From: JBHYDC01 sp051861205
Lineage (GTDB): Bacteria; Pseudomonadota; Alphaproteobacteria; Rhizobiales; Pleomorphomonadaceae
Direction of reading: 5' to 3'
Assembly: GCA_051861205.1 (NCBI GenBank)
Contig: JBHYDC010000003.1
Span: forward strand, 1-64,000
Length of the DNA stretch: 64,000 nucleotides
The position numbers and the translations under genes were made by a program. Of this stretch, positions 9,092-17,250 are shown piece after piece; the first letter of the stretch is position 1; every line of letters begins with the position of its first letter. The notes under the pieces were generated by a model. It was not told the DNA's origin. It saw nothing but the letters and a program-made list of their open reading frames with translations, and searched no databases.

Positions 9092-9224
9092 GGTCTCAAC
9101 AGTTCTGATGCGCTCGTTGGAGCGGATTGGGAGTGGGTCCGACGAGGATCCGCTCCTTTTTCTTATCCGCCTACCGACGTTCGGACCCTTTGAACCGGTT
9201 TGTTTGGACCCTGTGACCGCCTCT

Positions 9225-9815
9225 ATGACCGCCGACGAAATCCCACATCCCCCTTTGACCGGACAGCCGGTTGAAACCGATCTCGACGAGCCCCGTCTCG
9301 TCACCGAGACCGGCGTGGATGCGCGCGTCGCGGCGATCGTGGACCCGGTTCTGCGCGATCTCGGATACCGGCTTGTGCGGGTGCGTCTCCTCGGCCAAAA
9401 CGGCTTGACACTGCAAATTCTGGCCGAAAAGCCGGACGGCACGATGGCTGTTGAGGATTGCGAGGCCGTTTCGAAAGCGGTATCGCCGGTTCTCGACGTG
9501 GACGATCCCGTCGGCAAGGCGTATCACCTCGAAATCTCGTCGCCGGGCATCGATCGACCGCTTGCGCGTCGCTCCGATTTCGACCGGTGGGCGGGTTTCG
9601 AGGCCAAACTCGAACTCAGCGTTCCCGCCCATGGGCGCAAGCGCTTCAGGGGCTGGGTGATCGGCACACGCGGCGACGAAGGCGGCTTCCGGCTGTTTCA
9701 GGCGCTTGAAGACGGGACGCAGGAAATCTGGTTTCCGCTCGATACCGTGGCGGAAGCAAAACTGGTGCTCAACGATGCCCTGATCCGGGAATCGTTGAAG
9801 GCCAACAAGACGTGA
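9225..9815 (+). CDS. rimP: ribosome maturation factor RimP
   Basis: Assists late 30S subunit assembly. The protein (196 aa) has the N-terminal RimP fold (VDPVLRDLGYRLVRVRLLG), the central VEDCEAVSKAVSPVLDVDD block and the signature YHLEISSPGIDRPL, then an SH3-like C-terminal domain. ATG 9225 is used; a GTG at 9213 adds four residues and is equally possible. A much longer upstream extension to 9063 would overlap the putative promoter. It opens the operon that continues with nusA. Confidence 0.92.
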   Translation: MTADEIPHPPLTGQPVETDLDEPRLVTETGVDARVAAIVDPVLRDLGYRLVRVRLLGQNGLTLQILAEKPDGTMAVEDCEAVSKAVSPVLDVDDPVGKAYHLEISSPGIDRPLARRSDFDRWAGFEAKLELSVPAHGRKRFRGWVIGTRGDEGGFRLFQALEDGTQEIWFPLDTVAEAKLVLNDALIRESLKANKT

Positions 9816-9884
9816 CGTGAAACGAAAGGCCGCGCGGCGTGATCCGCGACCGGCCGACCGGACGGGTTCAGGAGACAAGAGACC

Positions 9885-11513
9885 ATGGCCGTCAGCGCGA
9901 ACCGACTCGAACTGCTGCAGATCGCCGATGCGGTCGCACGCGAGAAGTCGATCGACCGGCAGATCGTGATCGCCGCGATGGAGGACGCCATTCAAAAGGC
10001 GGCCCGCTCGCGCTATGGCTCGGAAACCGATGTGCGCGCCGAGATCAATCCGCGCACCGGCGAAATCCGCCTGCAGCGCCTGCTTCAGGTGGTCGAAGCG
10101 GTTGAAAACAGCGCGACCGAGGTCGATCTGGCCGAAGCCCGCCACCGCAATCCGGCCGCGCGCCTCGGCGACTTCATCGCCGAACCGCTGCCGCCGATCG
10201 ATTTCGGCCGCATCGCCGCCCAGTCGGCCAAGCAGGTCATCGTGCAGAAGGTGCGCGAAGCCGAGCGCGACCGCCAGTTCGACGAATTCAAGGATCGCAT
10301 CGGCGAAGTCGTCAACGGCGTCGTCAAGCGGGTGGAATACGGCAACGTGATCGTGGATCTGGGCCGCGGCGAAGCCATCGTGCGCCGCGACGAACTGATC
10401 CCGCGTGAAAACTTCCGCTACGGCGACCGCATCCGCGCCTTCATCCACGACGTCCGGCGCGAGCAGCGCGGCCCGCAGGTGTTCCTGTCCCGCACGCATC
10501 CGCAGTTCATGGCAAAGCTCTTCGCCCAGGAAGTGCCGGAGATTTACGACGGCATCATCGAGGTGAAGTCCGTCGCCCGCGATCCGGGCTCGCGCGCCAA
10601 GATCGCGGTGATTTCGAAGGACAGCTCCATCGATCCGGTCGGTGCCTGCGTCGGCATGCGCGGCAGCCGCGTTCAGGCGGTGGTGCAGGAGTTGCAGGGC
10701 GAAAAAATCGACATCATTCCCTGGTCGCCCGACGCCGCCACCTTCATCGTCAACGCGCTGCAACCGGCCGAAGTGTCGAAAGTGGTGCTCGATGAAGACG
10801 CCGAGCGCATCGAGGTCGTGGTGCCGGACGAGCAGTTGTCGCTCGCGATCGGCCGCCGCGGCCAGAACGTGCGCCTTGCTTCCCAGCTCACCGGCTGGGC
10901 GATCGACATCATGACCGAGGCCGAAGAGAGCGAGCGCCGCCAGAAGGAATTCAACGAGCGCACCGAACTCTTCATGAACGCCCTCAACGTCGACGAAGTG
11001 GTCGGCCAGTTGCTGGCGACCGAAGGCTTCAGCAGCGTCGAGGATCTGGCTTTCGTCGACCGCGACGAAATCGCCTCGATCGAAGGCTTCGACGAAGATA
11101 CCGCCGACGAGATCCAGGCCCGCGCCCAGGAATTCCTGGACGCCAAGGAGCGGGAACTCGACGAGGAGCGCACCAAACTCGGTGTCGACGATGCCCTGCG
11201 CGAGATTCCGGGCGTGACGACCGCGATGATGGTCGCGCTCGGCAAGGACGGCGTGAAGACGGTCGAGGACCTTGCCGGCTGTGCCACCGACGATCTCGTC
11301 GGCTGGACCGAACGCAAGGGCGGCGACACGACGCGTCATAAGGGCATTCTCTCCGATCTCGACCTGTCGCGCGCCGATGCCGAAGCCATGGTGATGGCAG
11401 CGCGTGTCGTCGCCGGGTGGATCGAGGCGCCCCTGGAGCCAGCCGAAGAGGCTGGCGCGGATGACGAAACCGTCGAAGAAGCCGGTGAAGACGTCGCGGA
11501 CGAGAAGGCCTGA
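9885..11513 (+). CDS. nusA: transcription termination/antitermination factor NusA
   Basis: RNA polymerase-associated elongation factor of 542 aa. In order: an N-terminal RNAP-binding domain (1-125), an S1 domain (about 130-200, GVVKRVEYGNVIVDLG), KH1 and KH2 (about 210-345, including GMRGSRVQAVVQEL and IGRRGQNVRLA), and two C-terminal helix-hairpin-helix repeats (VEDLAFVDRDEI and VEDLAGCATDDL). The acidic end (EEAGADDETVEEAGEDVADE) is typical of alphaproteobacteria. ATG 9885 has AGGAGA upstream. It is followed by ylxR and infB. Confidence 0.97.
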   Translation: MAVSANRLELLQIADAVAREKSIDRQIVIAAMEDAIQKAARSRYGSETDVRAEINPRTGEIRLQRLLQVVEAVENSATEVDLAEARHRNPAARLGDFIAEPLPPIDFGRIAAQSAKQVIVQKVREAERDRQFDEFKDRIGEVVNGVVKRVEYGNVIVDLGRGEAIVRRDELIPRENFRYGDRIRAFIHDVRREQRGPQVFLSRTHPQFMAKLFAQEVPEIYDGIIEVKSVARDPGSRAKIAVISKDSSIDPVGACVGMRGSRVQAVVQELQGEKIDIIPWSPDAATFIVNALQPAEVSKVVLDEDAERIEVVVPDEQLSLAIGRRGQNVRLASQLTGWAIDIMTEAEESERRQKEFNERTELFMNALNVDEVVGQLLATEGFSSVEDLAFVDRDEIASIEGFDEDTADEIQARAQEFLDAKERELDEERTKLGVDDALREIPGVTTAMMVALGKDGVKTVEDLAGCATDDLVGWTERKGGDTTRHKGILSDLDLSRADAEAMVMAARVVAGWIEAPLEPAEEAGADDETVEEAGEDVADEKA

Positions 11514-11580
11514 CGGCTTGCTCTGAAATAGGCGTAAAGACCTGACGGCCTTTTCGTCAAGGAAGGATCTGGGGCGAGAC

Positions 11581-12330
11581 ATGGCGCCGAAGTCGGAAAC
11601 GGCGGAACGCACCTGCCTCGTCAAACGCGAGGCGGGTCATCCCGATCGGCTCATCCGCTTCGTGCGCGGGCCGGACGGGCGGGTGGTTCCGGATATCAAG
11701 GGCAAGTTGCCGGGTCGCGGCGTCTGGATCACCGGCGAGCGCGATACGGTTGCCGAAGCGGTGAAGCGCAAGCTTTTCGCGCGCGGCTTCAAGGCGGAAA
11801 CGGTGGCGGACGACGCGCTGCCGGACCTTGTGGACCGGCTCCTTTACGAGGCCGCGCTGAACTCGCTTTCGATGGCCCGTAAGGCCGGGCTGGTTCTGAC
11901 GGGAATGACGAAAATCGCGTCGGCGCTGGCTCGCGAACCGGTGGTCGCCGTGATCCACGCGGTGGAAGCGGCCGGCGACGGGCGCCGGAAGCTTGCGCAG
12001 TCCATGCGGCGGCGCGCCCGCGCGGATCTCGACCTCGGCCACGAGGACGCGGACGACGATGAAGGCGACGACGACGGAGACGAAGACGAAACAGGCGTAG
12101 GACAGGCTGAACAGCCGGCCCCGCCGACGGAAGAACCGGCACTTGAACTGCCGCTGGTGATATCCGGATTGTTTTCGGTCGCCGAATTGGATTTGGCATT
12201 GGGCGGTTCAAATGTGATACATGCTGCACTGCTCGCCGGCGGAGCGAGTACCAGCTTCCTGAACAACGCCGCCGCTCTCGTCCGATACAGGGGCGCGATG
12301 CCGGGGACGGATTGGACGGCGGACCTTTAA
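11581..12330 (+). CDS. YlxR/DUF448 RNA-binding protein with L7Ae-like domain
   Basis: Fusion protein of 249 aa. The N-terminal YlxR (DUF448) domain spans about residues 8-75 (RTCLVKRE, then LPGRGVWIT). An L7Ae/L30e-like domain starts near 85 (NSLSMARKAGLVLTGMTKI). That domain is interrupted by a strongly acidic linker rich in Asp and Glu (about 155-180) before its last part (VISGLFSVAELDLALGGSNVIHA). The domains predict RNA binding, probably with ribosome or tRNA processing. The nusA-ylxR-infB position is conserved; the acidic insertion is a lineage feature. Confidence 0.88.
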   Translation: MAPKSETAERTCLVKREAGHPDRLIRFVRGPDGRVVPDIKGKLPGRGVWITGERDTVAEAVKRKLFARGFKAETVADDALPDLVDRLLYEAALNSLSMARKAGLVLTGMTKIASALAREPVVAVIHAVEAAGDGRRKLAQSMRRRARADLDLGHEDADDDEGDDDGDEDETGVGQAEQPAPPTEEPALELPLVISGLFSVAELDLALGGSNVIHAALLAGGASTSFLNNAAALVRYRGAMPGTDWTADL

Positions 12331-12403
12331 AACGGGACCGCGATACGACAGGTCATACGGTCGGGCTGACCGTTCCGGTATGACCCGCGAGGATTGAGCA
12401 CGT

Positions 12404-15082
12404 ATGAGCGATACGAAGAACACCGACGACAAGACGCTGAGCGTTCAGCCGAAGAAGACGACACTTTCCTTGGGGCGGCGTACCGTCGAACAGGGAACCG
12501 TTCGGCAGAGCTTCAGCCATGGCCGGACGAAGGCCGTCGTCGTTGAAAAGAAAAAGTCGCGTGGACATGGAGAGGGAGCGCCCGCACCGGCTGCACCCTC
12601 CACGCCCGCACGCGTTGCCGAAGGGCTTCAGCCCCGGCGTGAGCCGGCGCCTCCCCAGGCAGCCCCCCCTCCCGCGCAGTCCCGCCCCGCCGATCGCCGG
12701 CCGGGACCGGGTGGCATGGTTCTCCGCTCGCTGAGCGCCGACGAAATCGGTGCCCGCCAGCAGGCGCTCGTAGAAGCGCTCGCCCGGGAAGCGGACGAGA
12801 AGAAGCGCGCCGAGGAAGACGCCAAGCGCCGCATCGAAGAGGAAGCGCGCGCCAAGATCGATGAAGCGGCCCGCCTCAAGCGCGAAGCCGAAGACGCTGC
12901 CCTGCGCGCCGAGGAAGACGCGCGTCTGGCCGCGGAAGAAGCCGCTCGTCCCAAGGACGTCGCTCCTCCCGTCGTCGCCCCGAAGGAAGCGCCCGCAGCG
13001 CCCTCCGTCGCCGCCAAGCCCGCAGCCGAAGCTCCCAAACGCCTCGGTGATGTCGCCCCCACCCCTGGCGCGCGCGGCCGTGTCGTGGCCGAGGAAGAGG
13101 ACGAGGCTCCGCGCGGCAAGGTGGTTTCGCCGGCCGTCAAGAAGGCTCGCGTTCCCGCCCCCGCCCCGGTCAAGCGTGCCGAAGAAGATCGCCGCAAAGG
13201 CCGTCTGACGATCACGACCGCGCTGACCGACGACGAAGGCGAACGCTCCCGCTCGCTGGCCGCGCTGCGTCGCCGCCGCGAAAAGGAAAAGCGCGCCCAG
13301 CAGACCGGACCGCGCGAGAAGGTTCTGCGCGAAGTCGTGTTGCCTGAGGCGATCACGATCCAGGAACTCGCCAACCGCATGGCCGAACGCGCCGTCGACG
13401 TCATCCGCCTGCTGATGAAGCAGGGCCAGATGCTGAAGATGAACGACGTGATCGACGCGGATACCGCCGAGTTGATCGCGACCGAGATGGGCCACACCGT
13501 CAAGCGCGTGTCGGAATCCGACGTCGAGGAGGGCCTGTTCGCCGCCCCCGACGTGATCGAAGACACCGTGCAGCGTCCGCCCGTCGTCACCATCATGGGC
13601 CACGTCGACCACGGCAAAACGTCGCTCCTCGACGCCCTTCGCCACGCCAACGTGGCGGCCGGCGAAGCCGGTGGCATCACCCAGCATATCGGCGCCTATC
13701 AGGTCGATATGAACGGCCAGAAGATCACCTTCATCGACACCCCCGGCCACGCCGCCTTCACGGCGATGCGGGCGCGCGGCGCTAAGGTGACGGACATCGT
13801 GATCCTCGTGGTCGCCGCCGACGACGGCGTGATGCCGCAGACGATCGAAGCCATCGCGCATGCCAAGGCTGCCGGTGTTCCGATCATCGTGGCGATCAAC
13901 AAGATCGACAAGTCCGACGCCAACCCGGACCGGGTTCGCACCGAGCTGCTGCGCTACGAAGTGCAGACGGAATCGCTGGGCGGCGACATCCTCGAAGTCG
14001 AGGTGTCGGCCACCAAGAAGATGAACCTCGACAAGCTGCTGGAAGCCATCCTGCTCCAGTCGGAAGTCCTTGAGCTCAAGGCCAATCCGGACCGCGACGC
14101 CGAGGGCATCGTGGTGGAAGCCAAGCTCGACAAGGGCCGTGGCCCGGTCGCGTCCGTGCTCGTCGAGCGCGGCACGCTGAAGGTCGGCGACATCGTGGTG
14201 GCCGGTTCCGAGTGGGGCCGCGTTCGCGCGCTTCTCGACGATCACGGCCGCACCGTCACGTCGGCGGGTCCGTCCATGCCGGCCGAGGTTCTCGGCTTCC
14301 AGGGCACCCCGGACGCCGGCGACCGCGTCGCCGTTGTGGAAAACGAAGCCCGTGCTCGCGAGATCACGGAATATCGTGCCCGTCAGAAGCGTGATCGCGT
14401 GCAAAAGCGCGCGGCGGGAACGCGCGGCTCGCTCGAACAGATGATGAGCAAGCTCCAGACCGCCGGTCGCAAGGAGTTCCCGCTCGTCATCAAGACCGAC
14501 GTGCAGGGTTCGCTGGAAGCGATCATCGGCGCGCTCGAAAAGCTCGGCACCGAGGAAGTCGCGGCCCGCATCGTCCATGGCGGCGTCGGCGGCGTGACGG
14601 AGTCGGATCTGTCGCTCGCCGAAGCCTCGGAAGCGGCCATCATCGGCTTCAACGTGCGCGCCAACAAGCAGGCGCGCGAAGCTGCCGAACGGGCCGGCAT
14701 CGAGATCCGCTACTACAACATCATCTACAACCTCGTGGATGACGTGAAGGCGGCGATGTCGGGCCTCCTGTCGCCGGAGCGGCGCGAGACCTTCCTCGGC
14801 AATGCCGAGATTCTGGAGGTGTTCAACATCTCCAAGGTCGGCAAGGTCGCTGGCTGCCGCGTGGTCGAGGGCGTTGTGGAACGCGGCGCATCCGTGCGCC
14901 TCATCCGCGACAACGTCGTCATCCACGAAGGCAAGCTTGGTACGCTCAAGCGCTTCAAGGACGACGTGAAAGAGGTTCACTCCGGCCAGGAATGCGGCAT
15001 GAACTTCGAGAATTATCAGGACATGCGGGCCGGGGACGTCATCGAGTGCTTCCGCGTCGAGGAAATCGCGCGCTCGCTCTGA
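12404..15082 (+). CDS. infB: translation initiation factor IF-2
   Basis: GTPase that brings fMet-tRNA to the 30S P site. The 892-aa protein has a long charged, coiled-coil-prone N-terminal extension (about 1-320) with an EEDAKRRIEEEARAKIDEAA helix and Ala/Pro-rich stretches, then an IF2_N domain. The G domain holds GHVDHGKT (about 399-406), DTPGH and NKID. Domains II-IV end with VIECFRVEEIARSL. The start follows ylxR by 73 nt. Confidence 0.97.
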   Translation: MSDTKNTDDKTLSVQPKKTTLSLGRRTVEQGTVRQSFSHGRTKAVVVEKKKSRGHGEGAPAPAAPSTPARVAEGLQPRREPAPPQAAPPPAQSRPADRRPGPGGMVLRSLSADEIGARQQALVEALAREADEKKRAEEDAKRRIEEEARAKIDEAARLKREAEDAALRAEEDARLAAEEAARPKDVAPPVVAPKEAPAAPSVAAKPAAEAPKRLGDVAPTPGARGRVVAEEEDEAPRGKVVSPAVKKARVPAPAPVKRAEEDRRKGRLTITTALTDDEGERSRSLAALRRRREKEKRAQQTGPREKVLREVVLPEAITIQELANRMAERAVDVIRLLMKQGQMLKMNDVIDADTAELIATEMGHTVKRVSESDVEEGLFAAPDVIEDTVQRPPVVTIMGHVDHGKTSLLDALRHANVAAGEAGGITQHIGAYQVDMNGQKITFIDTPGHAAFTAMRARGAKVTDIVILVVAADDGVMPQTIEAIAHAKAAGVPIIVAINKIDKSDANPDRVRTELLRYEVQTESLGGDILEVEVSATKKMNLDKLLEAILLQSEVLELKANPDRDAEGIVVEAKLDKGRGPVASVLVERGTLKVGDIVVAGSEWGRVRALLDDHGRTVTSAGPSMPAEVLGFQGTPDAGDRVAVVENEARAREITEYRARQKRDRVQKRAAGTRGSLEQMMSKLQTAGRKEFPLVIKTDVQGSLEAIIGALEKLGTEEVAARIVHGGVGGVTESDLSLAEASEAAIIGFNVRANKQAREAAERAGIEIRYYNIIYNLVDDVKAAMSGLLSPERRETFLGNAEILEVFNISKVGKVAGCRVVEGVVERGASVRLIRDNVVIHEGKLGTLKRFKDDVKEVHSGQECGMNFENYQDMRAGDVIECFRVEEIARSL

Positions 15083-15103
15083 TCCCCATCCAGCGGATCC
15101 ATC

Positions 15104-15143
15104 GGGTCCGGGTTCGGGTTTTCTCCCGGATCCGGACCCTTTT
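15104..15143 (+). terminator. strong hairpin plus T tract between infB and rbfA
   Basis: GGGTCCGG (15104-15111) pairs with CCGGACCC (15132-15139). The stem continues inward through GTTCGGG with CCCGGAT, using G-U pairs, to a loop of TTTTCT. It is followed by TTTT (15140-15143). The total is about 15 pairs. This is a good intrinsic terminator inside a normally continuous operon, so it may attenuate rbfA-truB expression. Confidence 0.65.
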
Positions 15144-15174
15144 CCGTTCGGCGCCATAGCTCAAGAGAACCGCC

Positions 15175-15609
15175 ATGTCCCGCAGATCTCATGAAACCGC
15201 GCAAGCGCACGGCCCCACCCAGCGCCAGCTTCGGGTCGGCGAGCTTATCCGGCACGCCATGGCGGATCTGCTGGCGCGCGGCGAAATCATCGACGAAGCC
15301 GTGACCAAGCTGATGATCACCGTGCCGGAGGTGCGGGTGAGCCCGGATCTTCGAAACGCAACGGTATTTGTGACCCCGCTCGCGGGGGGAGATCCCGACC
15401 TCGCGGTCAAGGCACTTACCCGGCACAAAGGCTGGATTCGCGGCCAAGTCGCCAAGAAGATCAACCTGAAATACGCGCCGGACCTCGTGTTCCGTCACGA
15501 CGACCGGTTCGAGGAAAGCGCGCGGATCGACCAGATCCTGCGCTCGCCGGAGGTGGTGAGGGATCTTGGCGCTGGCGAGCCGGACGACGACGAACCGCAC
15601 TCGTCCTGA
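15175..15609 (+). CDS. rbfA: 30S ribosome-binding factor RbfA
   Basis: Small KH-fold factor (144 aa) that binds immature 30S subunits and helps 16S rRNA 5'-end processing. Conserved features are QRQLRVGELIRHAMADLL at the N-terminus, the VTKLMITVPEVRVSPDLRNA strand-helix block, and LKYAPDLVFRHDDRFEESARI near the end. ATG 15175 follows an AAGAGAA-like site. It lies downstream of infB across a strong hairpin. Confidence 0.95.
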   Translation: MSRRSHETAQAHGPTQRQLRVGELIRHAMADLLARGEIIDEAVTKLMITVPEVRVSPDLRNATVFVTPLAGGDPDLAVKALTRHKGWIRGQVAKKINLKYAPDLVFRHDDRFEESARIDQILRSPEVVRDLGAGEPDDDEPHSS

Positions 15610-15675
15610 GTTTCACAGCAACGTCGACCACAGCGCTGCGGCGGGGTCCAAATCCTCGGCGGCGCGGGAGCTTTG

Positions 15676-16608
15676 ATGATGGCGCGCAAGCGGAAGAACA
15701 ACTTCGTCCACGGCTGGGTGATTTTCGACAAGCCGGTCGGCATGACGTCGACCCAGGCGGTCGGCGCCATGAAACGGCTGTTTGGCACGTCCAAAGCCGG
15801 GCACGCTGGAACCCTCGATCCGCTGGCCTCCGGCCTGTTGCCGATCGCGCTCGGGGAGGCGACGAAAACCGTGCCCTTCGTCCAGGACGGCGCCAAGGTC
15901 TACCGCTTCTCCGTCCGCTGGGGCGAGGAAACCTCGACCGACGACGCAGAAGGGCCGGTGGTTGCCGCGTCCGAGGTGCGCCCGACGACCGAGGAGATCG
16001 AGGCCGTGCTCGACCGCTTCGAGGGCGATATTCTTCAGGTTCCGCCGGCGTTTTCCGCGATCAAGGTGGCCGGCGAGCGGGCCTATGATCTAGCCCGCGC
16101 CGGCGAAGAGGTGGTGCTTGAGCCGAGGGTGATCACCATTCACCGGCTCGACCTCATCGATCGGCCAGACGCTGATACGGCGGTGTTCGAAGCCGAATGC
16201 GGCAAGGGCACCTATGTGCGCGCGATTGCTCGCGACATGGGGCGCCTTCTTGGAACGCGCGGGCATGTCACGTCGCTCAGGCGCCTCGCGGTCGGTCCCT
16301 ACGGACCGGATGACATGATTCCGCTGGAAACCTTGGAAGAGTTGCTTCATAAGGACGCGCGCGACGGCCTCATCGCCGCCGCGCTCCGCCCCATTGAGAC
16401 CGCGCTGGACGACATCCCGGCGTTGGCCGTGACGGAAGCGGATTCCAATCGGTTACGCTCCGGCCAGCCGATATTGCTCCGCGGACGGGACGCCCCCGCG
16501 TTCGAAGGCCCGGCCTACGCCACCCTTAGCGGTGAGATCGTGGCGCTGGGTGAGATTGAACAGGGTCAGCTTCATCCTCGCCGCGTGTTCATCCTCACCG
16601 CAGCCTAA
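15676..16608 (+). CDS. truB: tRNA pseudouridine(55) synthase TruB
   Basis: Makes pseudouridine 55 in the T-loop of tRNAs. The catalytic Asp is in GHAGTLDPLASGLLPI (about residues 38-53). KVYRFSVRWGEETSTDD and the KGTYVRAIARDMG motif are also present. With ATG 15676 the protein is 310 aa; GGGAG lies about 5 nt upstream, and the next ATG (15679) is an equal alternative. rpsO follows 29 nt later. Confidence 0.95.
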   Translation: MMARKRKNNFVHGWVIFDKPVGMTSTQAVGAMKRLFGTSKAGHAGTLDPLASGLLPIALGEATKTVPFVQDGAKVYRFSVRWGEETSTDDAEGPVVAASEVRPTTEEIEAVLDRFEGDILQVPPAFSAIKVAGERAYDLARAGEEVVLEPRVITIHRLDLIDRPDADTAVFEAECGKGTYVRAIARDMGRLLGTRGHVTSLRRLAVGPYGPDDMIPLETLEELLHKDARDGLIAAALRPIETALDDIPALAVTEADSNRLRSGQPILLRGRDAPAFEGPAYATLSGEIVALGEIEQGQLHPRRVFILTAA

Positions 16609-16637
16609 GAGGCGCGGCAACGAAAAAGGACAGCCCG

Positions 16638-16907
16638 ATGTCGATTACGACCGAGCGCAAGGCCGCGCTGATTGTTGAATACGGCACCAAGGAAAACGAC
16701 ACCGGCTCGCCGGAAGTTCAGGTCGCGATCCTCTCGGAGCGCATCTCGAACCTGACCGAACACTTCAAGTCGCACGGCAAGGACAACCATTCCCGCCGCG
16801 GCCTCCTGAAGCTCGTCAGCCAGCGCCGTCAGCTTCTCGACTACCTCAAGCGGACCAGCAACGAGCGTTACGCCTCGCTGATCGCCCGCCTCGGCCTTCG
16901 CCGCTGA
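16638..16907 (+). CDS. rpsO: 30S ribosomal protein S15
   Basis: Primary 16S rRNA-binding protein of 89 aa, the standard size. Signature segments are GSPEVQVAILSERISNLTEHF and DNHSRRGLLKLVSQRRQLLDYL (split here for length), ending RYASLIARLGLRR. A strong intrinsic terminator lies directly after it. The rpsO-pnp order is conserved, and cross-regulation through the intergenic leader is common in bacteria. Confidence 0.98.
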   Translation: MSITTERKAALIVEYGTKENDTGSPEVQVAILSERISNLTEHFKSHGKDNHSRRGLLKLVSQRRQLLDYLKRTSNERYASLIARLGLRR

Positions 16908-16923
16908 ACCGTTGCAATCATAT

Positions 16924-16964
16924 CGAAGGGTGCTGGACGCGTTCCGGCACCCTTCGTGTTTTTT
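16924..16964 (+). terminator. intrinsic terminator after rpsO
   Basis: A perfect 10-bp stem, CGAAGGGTGC (16924-16933) and GCACCCTTCG (16947-16956), is followed by TGTTTTTT. It marks the end of the main operon, so pnp may be expressed by readthrough or from its own promoter. Confidence 0.9.
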
Positions 16965-17250
16965 AGTGCATCTGTTGTCCACGGCACGCTGCAAACGTGC
17001 TATGTGACCCGCTCGGAAGCGTGCCTCTATGGTAGAGGCGCATTCGGACCGCGACATCGCGGTCATCATCGGCGGCGAACGGCGGAACCCCACTGGAACA
17101 AAGCCGGGTTCATCGTTCAGCCGCTTTGCCCACCCGGCCCCAAGGCCATGGGGCAGGATCGCAGGGCGCTTCAAGCATCAAGAAGCGTCCCGCCGTCTTG
17201 CCCGTGGTCAAAGATCGCCGGACCTCTTTGACAAGACAGGACCACCTCAC
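16965..17250 (+). other. pnp leader region
   Basis: This 286-nt stretch between the rpsO terminator and the pnp ATG holds no separate gene. The pnp frame stays open upstream to an ATG at 17029, but that 74-codon extension lacks similarity to PNPase. It is more likely an untranslated leader. In enterobacteria the pnp leader is the site of RNase III/PNPase autoregulation; a similar role here is only inferred. Confidence 0.4.

Noticed and set aside
9171..11624. 817-codon open frame antisense to rimP-nusA
   Set aside because: The sense genes rimP and nusA are fully conserved; the antisense product is rich in His, Arg and Asp and lacks domains.
12353..15157. 934-codon open frame antisense to infB
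   Set aside because: It is the complement of a long biased GTPase gene, with no start context or domain of its own.
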